Shown one piece after another: positions 22,335 through 28,223 of a stretch of 28,223 nt of DNA. Location: NCBI RefSeq assembly GCF_049065735.1, contig NZ_JBAKHD010000015.1:1-28223 (forward strand). Direction: 5' to 3'. The notes beneath the pieces were generated by a model, which made no database searches, was not told the DNA's origin, and worked only from the letters and a program-made list of their open reading frames with translations. How positions within the stretch are numbered: the stretch's first letter is position 1; every line of letters starts with the position of its first letter. Source of the DNA: Paramesorhizobium sp049065735. Its GTDB lineage: Bacteria; Pseudomonadota; Alphaproteobacteria; Rhizobiales; Rhizobiaceae. The translations under genes were made by a program, and so were the position numbers.

Positions 22335-24391
22335 TAAACAAGTTCACGAGATTTCTTAACGTAGCAGCCCGTGAAAAGGATTTCTTCCTCGTCGTGTTGC
22401 TTGCGCTCGTGCTGGTGATGCTGATTTTGCCGCTGCCCGAATTTGTCATCGATATTCTGATTACGACAAATATCAGCGCGGCAATTTTGATATTGCTGAC
22501 ATCGTTCCAATTGCTCTCTCCCGCCCAATTTTCGACCTTTCCTACCATCCTCCTTCTGACCACCTTGTTCCGGCTTTCCATTTCGATAGCCACGACGCGG
22601 CTTATCCTGATGGACGGCAGCGCCGGCGAGATCATAAAAACGTTCGGTGAGGTAATGGTCGGCGGCAATCTCGTGGTCGGCCTCGTTATTTTCCTGGTTA
22701 TTTCGCTGGTTCAATTTCTGGTCATCACCAAAGGTGCAGACCGTGTTGCAGAAATCGGTGCGCGGTTTGCTCTGGACGGCATGCCCGGCAAGCAAATGAG
22801 CATCGACGCCGATGTCCGCGCCGGAAATCTCGATCTGTCGGGCGCCCAGCAAGCGCGCCAAAATCTGGAGCTCGAGGCCAAGCTGTTCGGCTCGATGGAC
22901 GGCGCGATGAAATTTGTGAAAGGCGACGCAATTTCGGGCTTGGTCATCACGGTGGTCAACCTCTTGGGCGGAATCACCATCGGCTCCTTTCAACGCGGCC
23001 TTCCGATAGGCGATGCCCTTCATCTCTATTCGTTGATGACCATTGGCGACGGCTTGGTTGCACAAATCCCGGCCCTTATGATTTCCATAGCGGCGGGCAA
23101 TATCGTGACCCGTATCGCCAACCCGGAAGCTCTTAATCTGGGAACCGAAATCACGAAGCAAATCTTTGACAACAAGAAAACACTTATTGTCGCGGGAGTG
23201 CTCATCGCACTTTTCGGCCTTATTCCGGGTTTCCCCACGCTCATATTCTTCGCCGTCGCCGCAGCTTTGGGCGGCGGGCTCTATTTTACCATGCGCCGGG
23301 ACCGCACCATGATAGCCCGCGCCGAACGAGACTGGATTTTTAAACAAATGGTGCTTGCCGAAACTTGCAAAAAAATGGCGAAAGCGACCGGCGTCAAGGA
23401 GGCGGTTATGCTTATCCTGCCTTCTTCCATAACAAGCATCGACGTCTCATACTTCTCGAGGGTGCTGGAAGAGATGCAAGCAAACCTTGAAAAAGAATTC
23501 GGCGTCCAGATGGGGTACTGGACATTCGAAATAGGGCAGGAAAAAGAGCTTTACCAGATATTCATAAAACAGGAACTCGCGGGGAGCGGAAAATTTGATC
23601 CGGGCGCGATATTCATCAAGGCGAACCCGAGTTATCTTCAGGAAATGGGAATACCGTGCCTGGCTGATTTCGGTGCGCGAGAGGGCGCGCTCGTCGACGC
23701 AACATACAGTGAGAAATTGCAGGAAGACGGTGTGGAGTTCTGGTCGCCGTGTGAGCAGTTTTTTATGCACGTCCAGGATGCAGTTATCAAACGTCTGGAA
23801 GTCTTCGCGGATTTTCAGAATACCTCCGATCTGTTGCTTAGGGTGCAGCGCGGCAATCCGGCATTAATTCATGATTTGCGCGAGGCGCTATCGAACCACG
23901 CGATCAGCCAGATTCTGCGGTTCCTGTTGCGGGAGCGTATACCGCTCACGAGCAGCACGCGAATATTGGAGGCTATGCTCCTGTGGGCAAGCAGGCGGCC
24001 GGACCCGCTCTACGTTCTACAGAAAGTTCGTCGTGAAATAGGAGATGTCATTATACGGCGGTTTGCGCCGGAGGGCTTTTTGCCGGTCATGGTCGTCGCT
24101 CCAATGCTCGAATCCTTCATACGCGAAGGTATTCGCAATACCGAAGAGGGGACTTTCCTGGTTGTCGAACCTTCGATCTGCCGGCATATTACCGATAAGG
24201 TGCGCGAAATCATCGGCTATGACTATAAAAAAGGCCAGCACCCTGTTCTGATTGCGCAACAGGATGTCCGGCATACCCTTTTCAATATACTTCACGAGCA
24301 TGGTATCTATTTGCCGGTGTTGGCTTATCAGGAGGTATCGCCGGAAACCGTGGCATATCCGGTTGGCTATATTTCCGTCGAGCCGGATTAG
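22331..24391 (+). CDS. sctV: T3SS major export-gate protein SctV (FlhA/FHIPEP family)
   Basis: SctV forms a nonameric cytoplasmic ring under the gate that receives chaperone-substrate complexes. Of 686 residues the first half has seven to eight membrane segments (for example FLVVLLALVLVMLILPLPEF) and the FHIPEP signature GARFALDGMPGKQMSIDADV. TIGDGLVAQIPALMISIAAG is also present. The cytoplasmic half (from about 345) follows, ending at ISVEPD. Length is normal and no damage is seen. The start is GTG at 22331 overlapping the rhcC1 stop, so expression is coupled to the secretin. Confidence 0.96.
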   Translation: MINKFTRFLNVAAREKDFFLVVLLALVLVMLILPLPEFVIDILITTNISAAILILLTSFQLLSPAQFSTFPTILLLTTLFRLSISIATTRLILMDGSAGEIIKTFGEVMVGGNLVVGLVIFLVISLVQFLVITKGADRVAEIGARFALDGMPGKQMSIDADVRAGNLDLSGAQQARQNLELEAKLFGSMDGAMKFVKGDAISGLVITVVNLLGGITIGSFQRGLPIGDALHLYSLMTIGDGLVAQIPALMISIAAGNIVTRIANPEALNLGTEITKQIFDNKKTLIVAGVLIALFGLIPGFPTLIFFAVAAALGGGLYFTMRRDRTMIARAERDWIFKQMVLAETCKKMAKATGVKEAVMLILPSSITSIDVSYFSRVLEEMQANLEKEFGVQMGYWTFEIGQEKELYQIFIKQELAGSGKFDPGAIFIKANPSYLQEMGIPCLADFGAREGALVDATYSEKLQEDGVEFWSPCEQFFMHVQDAVIKRLEVFADFQNTSDLLLRVQRGNPALIHDLREALSNHAISQILRFLLRERIPLTSSTRILEAMLLWASRRPDPLYVLQKVRREIGDVIIRRFAPEGFLPVMVVAPMLESFIREGIRNTEEGTFLVVEPSICRHITDKVREIIGYDYKKGQHPVLIAQQDVRHTLFNILHEHGIYLPVLAYQEVSPETVAYPVGYISVEPD

Positions 24392-24544
24392 TTTCCTTGA
24401 AATTAATTCCCCATCACACCGAACGGGCCTTATAAGTATTTTCGATTATCAAATCGCACCCACACCCTCTCTAATAGGATCGCCCCCACGTCACGAGAAG
24501 CCGTGACCCTTATCGGCGGCTATATCTGGGAGGACCACGCGCAT

Positions 24545-27500
24545 ATGAGCCCGATTGACCCCATTGTACCACGATCCATTTTCTTCAGGCCTTTCGACAC
24601 GTCTGATGCGCCTAGTCCATCCCAGCGAAGCGATCGACCGGTTGAGCAGACGCGGCAACGCCAGCCATCCACGGGGGGCACCGCAGCACAAAGTCCTCAG
24701 ATAGACGGTGCCCCGGCAGTGCCTGTACTGACGCGGCAGCCGGAGGGCGTGGAGCTGCCACGGCCGCAGTCGTTGAATGATATGAATTATGAGCCGAACC
24801 CGGTGCAGCTCGGCGAAGTGCTGCAGCAACTTCGCCAGATAGTGGACTTATCTCGTTTAGGCGGCAGCGATGAAGCGAGACAACTCGCTGATTGCCTCAA
24901 TGCGACACGAGACATGTGTGTGGCTGCCCATGCAATGAAGAGGGATCTGGTAGGGGAAGAACACCTGCTGGTCGTCGATACCATGCGCACTGCGGCCAAA
25001 CTGTCGGGAAGCCTCAAGGATCAGGCGAGCGACCCGAGATCAGTCCAAAGATATGACCAACTGCAAAGGCTCTTTACGGAGTTGAAACGCTTCCATCTCG
25101 CACATGCCGCCCCGACCCTCATTCATGAAGGGGCGGATAGGGAGATAAAGCGAATCCCCTCCGCCGTTCGCGATGACTTCGAAAACAACCGACTCGGACG
25201 TAGCCTCGTCACGAAAAAAGAGGCGTCGGTGGGCGGCTCCCCAATCGCTCTTTCGGCTCCCGTTAAGGCGATTGGATTTGAGATAAAAATCAAGTCGCAA
25301 AAGACGCATAGTATAGATGACGATAGTGACGTTCTCGTCACCAGGCTGAGAGGCGGGGAGGTGAAAGCGACGATCGGAATAGAGGATGCCAACTTCGGGG
25401 CTGGCAAGGTCAACTCCACGGTTGGAGCGAGCGGCTCGGTAATGGGGGGGACGACAAAGGTATTCGGCAAATTCGAGAATATGGAGAAAAGCGAACTGTT
25501 TCGCCGAGCTAACGCGCGGGGTGTCGGGAGTTTTTTAAACCCCCTGAAATATACGAACAGGGAGAGCGCGCGTAAGTTGTATAGATTGGGCCGCGAAGTT
25601 CAAAATACGGTGAGCCGGACTCCTGGCCACGATCCAGATGCCCCCTTGGGCCTGCGCGAGCAGAAAATTCTAAAAGGAATAGCCAGCCAGGAGGCAATCA
25701 GGGGTATCGTCCGGGAGATTGCGGACCAGCATCTTATGGACGTTGTGGACCGGGCCTATATGCCGGTGTCGGAATATTTGCGAACTCAGACAGACAATCC
25801 AGACGCCCTCGCGCCCAACCTGCCGAAAAATATAATCGGCGAGATAAATCCTCCGCCATCCGCCAGCGGCCCCAGATGGGCCTTCGAAGCGAAGATTGCG
25901 GCCGATGCCGGAGGGACGGTAAGGGCACTTACAAAGTCGTTGCCGGTTGCCGGAGATGCGAACGCGGGGGAAATCGGGCTGGCCGGCTCCCTGGCAGGCG
26001 GTTATCGAAGAGACCGTATCGCTCTGGAGAGGCACAGGACAAGCTGCGAGCTTTTAAACCCGGATTACACAAAGAATCTCAGGACCTCCCGAGATCTTCT
26101 CGATAGCATTATCGCGGCGCGTCCTGAAGGGATCGCCAACCAGACCATTGCAAAATTGCAAGATCGTCCTGAAACTTTTCGCGAAATCAAGGGCAGGATA
26201 GATGAATTGCGCAATCGGTATATCGATTTTATCCAGCTGGAAAACAATAGAGCGCCCCGGATAATACAGTATAATGACATGGACGCTTATGCAGAGATAA
26301 ATAGGTTGGTATGGAAAAAAAATTACCTTCCAGCTGCGATTAGACAAAATCCAGATGAATTTATAGCGCGAAGCTATAATGAATTCAGCATTGCCCTTGG
26401 AAAACTGGGGGTAGACCTCGCGGAAATGAAGAAAGAAAATCATAACTCGCCAGATAGAGTTTCTGTGAACGATATAACAGAGGCGGATAAGGCCTTTAAC
26501 GCTACCAAGGAAATACTCGAAGCGAAATATCTTAAGATGACAGATGAAGCTTTGTATAAATATAGCAGTTTGGCAGCGGAAGTGAAATGGTGGAAGAGCT
26601 CAAGATTTGTTGAAGGGAAGGCCAGCGTTCCACTCATCGCATCCCTGGGCGATAATAAAGCCGGTCAGATCAAGGCTGGTACGGCATGGGCATTGTCGGA
26701 TGTATCGGATCATCCGGATCCACTCCGGAGAGGAACTTTCGGAGAGATCAAAATATCGCTTGATGTGGCTACGCTGGGCAACCTTGTGGACCTTCTTCGC
26801 CGGGAGAAGGTGGGTGAGAGGGAAGCCAGCATAATCAAGGAAGATGTTCTTAAAATTGCATCCAGACTTTCATCCACGGAGGGCTCGACTGGAAAGGCTG
26901 TGTCGTTGCTTTATCGTAAGGCACCTGCGTACGATAGGGCTGTACCGCCCGAATTTCAGTTGCAGCGTGCCGCAATAGTCGATTCCGTCACAAACGGCAC
27001 ATCGATCAAACTGGGTAAACACATTCCTGTTACATTAGGACTTTCCAACACCCATACGGTGGAGTCATTGGAACATTTTGAAATGGGCAAAGACCTCGGG
27101 ATTCATGTGATGCAATATCGGCATCTGGAAGATAATATATTAAACCCCGCGCGGGCGCGTGATCAAAATAGCCCCGATTATCAAGCCCGATTCCTGGGCC
27201 GAGAAGATCTCCTGGAGAAATATTTCTCAAACGATAGCATCGAGAAAATCGTGGAAATGTTTCAAAATTTCGCGACCGGCGCCCGGTTCGCACCGGCGGA
27301 CCGTTACGCGTCCACCGGTGAGTTTCCGCGTTTTGACCAAGAGCCTTTTACAACTGTGTCACAGAACCTCCCGGCGGCGGAACAATTCGCTCCAGGTTCG
27401 CAGAATGATATCCACGCCAGGCTTTCTAAAAACCTGCTGGGCGACTTGAAGGATAGATGCAGGGAGCATCCGTTCAATTTTCCCGCAATTCGGGAACGGA

Positions 27501-27724
27501 TGTTTCCGACGCTTCAGGGGCGGATGAGAGCGTTGTGTGAACGAAGGGGGAACGCTCCCAGTGTTTTTGATACCTATGTGGAAATCATCGATACTTGCAA
27601 AAAGTTGAGCGACGGCGCCAAAACCGCTTCGGGATATACGACAGGGCTCCGCTCAACCGCAAGAAACATACCATTAAGACCGGTCGCGGGGGGCGCCCCT
27701 GAGGCACCCCGACCACTGCGGTAA
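24545..27724 (+). CDS. Large candidate T3SS effector, 1059 residues, no recognised domain
   Basis: ATG 24545 has GGGAGG 11 bases upstream and is preferred over the GTG at 24503. The N-terminus is Ser/Pro/Gln/Thr-rich without a Sec signal (SDAPSPSQRSDRPVEQTRQR), as in type III secretion signals. The rest alternates helical regions with four blocks of alternating polar/apolar strands. The blocks lie at about 242-315 (GFEIKIK, VKATIGIE, KVNSTVGASGSV), 445-497 (WAFEAKIAAD, GEIGLAGSLAGG), 690-742 (KASVPLIASL, GEIKISLDV) and 818-860 (SIKLGKHIPVTLGL). No catalytic motif, nuclear-localisation cluster or repeat known from other effectors is seen. It follows sctV by 153 bases. Size alone recalls AWR, HopAS or AvrE families, but I cannot show kinship. 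Confidence 0.7.
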   Translation: MSPIDPIVPRSIFFRPFDTSDAPSPSQRSDRPVEQTRQRQPSTGGTAAQSPQIDGAPAVPVLTRQPEGVELPRPQSLNDMNYEPNPVQLGEVLQQLRQIVDLSRLGGSDEARQLADCLNATRDMCVAAHAMKRDLVGEEHLLVVDTMRTAAKLSGSLKDQASDPRSVQRYDQLQRLFTELKRFHLAHAAPTLIHEGADREIKRIPSAVRDDFENNRLGRSLVTKKEASVGGSPIALSAPVKAIGFEIKIKSQKTHSIDDDSDVLVTRLRGGEVKATIGIEDANFGAGKVNSTVGASGSVMGGTTKVFGKFENMEKSELFRRANARGVGSFLNPLKYTNRESARKLYRLGREVQNTVSRTPGHDPDAPLGLREQKILKGIASQEAIRGIVREIADQHLMDVVDRAYMPVSEYLRTQTDNPDALAPNLPKNIIGEINPPPSASGPRWAFEAKIAADAGGTVRALTKSLPVAGDANAGEIGLAGSLAGGYRRDRIALERHRTSCELLNPDYTKNLRTSRDLLDSIIAARPEGIANQTIAKLQDRPETFREIKGRIDELRNRYIDFIQLENNRAPRIIQYNDMDAYAEINRLVWKKNYLPAAIRQNPDEFIARSYNEFSIALGKLGVDLAEMKKENHNSPDRVSVNDITEADKAFNATKEILEAKYLKMTDEALYKYSSLAAEVKWWKSSRFVEGKASVPLIASLGDNKAGQIKAGTAWALSDVSDHPDPLRRGTFGEIKISLDVATLGNLVDLLRREKVGEREASIIKEDVLKIASRLSSTEGSTGKAVSLLYRKAPAYDRAVPPEFQLQRAAIVDSVTNGTSIKLGKHIPVTLGLSNTHTVESLEHFEMGKDLGIHVMQYRHLEDNILNPARARDQNSPDYQARFLGREDLLEKYFSNDSIEKIVEMFQNFATGARFAPADRYASTGEFPRFDQEPFTTVSQNLPAAEQFAPGSQNDIHARLSKNLLGDLKDRCREHPFNFPAIRERMFPTLQGRMRALCERRGNAPSVFDTYVEIIDTCKKLSDGAKTASGYTTGLRSTARNIPLRPVAGGAPEAPRPLR

Positions 27725-27891
27725 ATAAGCGAATGGAAGAGGTCGCGCCGACCGTTATCCTAAATACCCTTGGCCGCGACGTGGCGATTTTGCCTCCGGA
27801 TAACCCCGAAAAGACGATGTGAATTTGGAAGCAGGCCAGGAAGACTCCCTACGGATATATTGTGAAGCGGCTACCGGTCATTTGGCAAAGT

Positions 27892-28076
27892 TGAACCGCG
27901 CCGGGTTTGCCGGAGGCTCCAACTTCTGAGAAACTGGAGCCGATATGAGCAAGACAACGAACAAGTTTTCCCCTGAAGTCCGTGAGCGTGCCATCCGTAT
28001 GGTGCTGGATCACGAAGCCGAGCATCCGTCGAGGTGGGCTGCTGTTTCATCGATTGCGGCCAAGATCGGCTGCTCG
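27892..28076 (+). mobile_element. IS3-family element, 5' fragment
   Basis: The left end starts TGAACCGCGCCGGGTTTGCC at 27892, a form I recognise from rhizobial IS3-family (IS51-like) elements. It is followed by the start of orfA at 27945. The element is interrupted at about 28076 by a second IS, so only this fragment is visible. The exact left boundary is inferred from the TGA start of the family. Confidence 0.6.
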
Positions 28077-28079
28077 TGA
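27945..28079 (+). pseudogene. IS3-family orfA (transposase A), truncated after 44 codons
   Basis: The frame begins with TTNKFSPEVRERAIRMVLDH and EAEHPSRWAAVSSIAAKIGC, the typical N-terminus of IS3-family OrfA with its helix-turn-helix (transposase_8). It meets a stop right after IGCS, where relatives continue with AQTL. The stop belongs to the second insertion that starts here. The remaining orfA and orfB are outside or lost. Confidence 0.8.
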
Positions 28080-28223
28080 CCTGAGACCCAACTTCCCTCC
28101 ATTTTTCGGGAGAGTCTTGGGTTTTTAATCTGGCCTCATGCGGCCTGTTTTTCCATAGCCATCTTCATTGCGAACTCTCCGGGTGTGATGTTGCCCAGCG
28201 ACGAGTGGGGTCTGTTCCTGTTG
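28077..28223 (-). mobile_element. Second IS3-family element, 3' end, inserted in the first
   Basis: From about 28077 (TGACCTGAGACCCAAC, a plausible IS end) to the window edge the sequence belongs to another IS in opposite orientation; it contains the end of an IS3-type orfB. The precise tip cannot be fixed without the other end and target duplication. Confidence 0.6.
28136..28222 (-). CDS. IS3-family orfB (integrase-type transposase), C-terminal end only
   Basis: The minus-strand frame from the window edge to the stop at 28138-28136 reads NRNRPHSSLGNITPGEF and ends AMEKQAA. NRxRPHSSLGxxTPxEF is the classic C-terminal end of the rve integrase domain of IS3-family OrfB. The catalytic DDE part is beyond the window. 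The gene is probably complete outside it. Confidence 0.8.
   Translation of the reverse strand, partial: NRNRPHSSLGNITPGEFAMKMAMEKQAA

Noticed and set aside
22178..23347. Long open frame on the minus strand (389 codons)
   Set aside because: Antisense to rhcC1 and sctV and very Arg/His/Gln-rich; an artefact of codon bias.
27682..27714. Hairpin GGTCG...CGACC at the end of the effector gene as a terminator
   Set aside because: The stem contains a bulge, lies inside the coding sequence and has no T run after it.
27733..27822. 29-codon ATG frame after the effector
   Set aside because: No ribosome site, very short and cut off before the IS3 element; the 27725-27891 stretch shows nothing else I can support.

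Overview
The window reads as an accessory (symbiosis/pathogenicity-island-like) segment of an alphaproteobacterium, most likely a Hyphomicrobiales (Rhizobiales) member. The reasons are the Rhc-style type III secretion (T3SS) genes with a secretin split into two proteins, the acetoacetyl-CoA synthetase/AtuA-type catabolic genes typical of rhizobia, rhizobial-type IS elements, and two copies of a short palindromic intergenic repeat. Species cannot be fixed from sequence alone.

Layout. (1) 1-5350: a decayed metabolic flank. A 5'-truncated IS5-like transposase lies at the left edge. A complete IS630-family element (148-1194, flanked by TA) is inserted into the 3' end of a CaiB/BaiF-type CoA-transferase gene. 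An AtuA C-terminal-domain gene is broken by frameshifts, an acetoacetyl-CoA synthetase gene is intact, and a TPR lipoprotein gene is frameshifted. (2) 5527-15293: one compact, mostly overlapping operon: a 93-aa unknown, then sctD, a TPR chaperone (sctG-like), sctI, sctJ, sctK, sctL, sctN, sctO, sctQ, sctR, sctS, sctT, sctU. It supplies the inner-membrane rings, cytoplasmic ATPase/sorting platform and export gate. (3) 15294-18375: a regulatory middle: a LysR-type regulator, a 93-aa unknown, and on the minus strand a membrane-anchored LytTR regulator with a long upstream region. (4) 18376-24391: a second operon: two small highly translatable proteins (one Gly/Phe-rich), an intra-operon terminator-like hairpin, a small helical protein plus a TPR protein, a 189-aa unknown, the split secretin (C2 then C1) and sctV. 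(5) 24545-27724: a 1059-aa candidate secreted effector directly behind sctV. (6) 27892-28223: nested IS3-family fragments.

Together the genes make an almost complete injectisome: C1/C2 secretin in the outer membrane, SctD/J rings, SctRSTUV gate, SctKLNOQ cytoplasmic complex and SctI rod. No needle (SctF), tip, translocator or gatekeeper (SctW) is recognisable by sequence. Several unknown small proteins are candidates for those roles. The most unusual points are the SctU switch protein with Gly-Pro-Glu-His at the position of the conserved Asn-Pro-Thr-His self-cleavage motif, the CpaC-like first domain on the secretin body and its reversed gene order, the LytTR plus LysR regulator pair, and the large orphan effector with dispersed amphipathic beta blocks.
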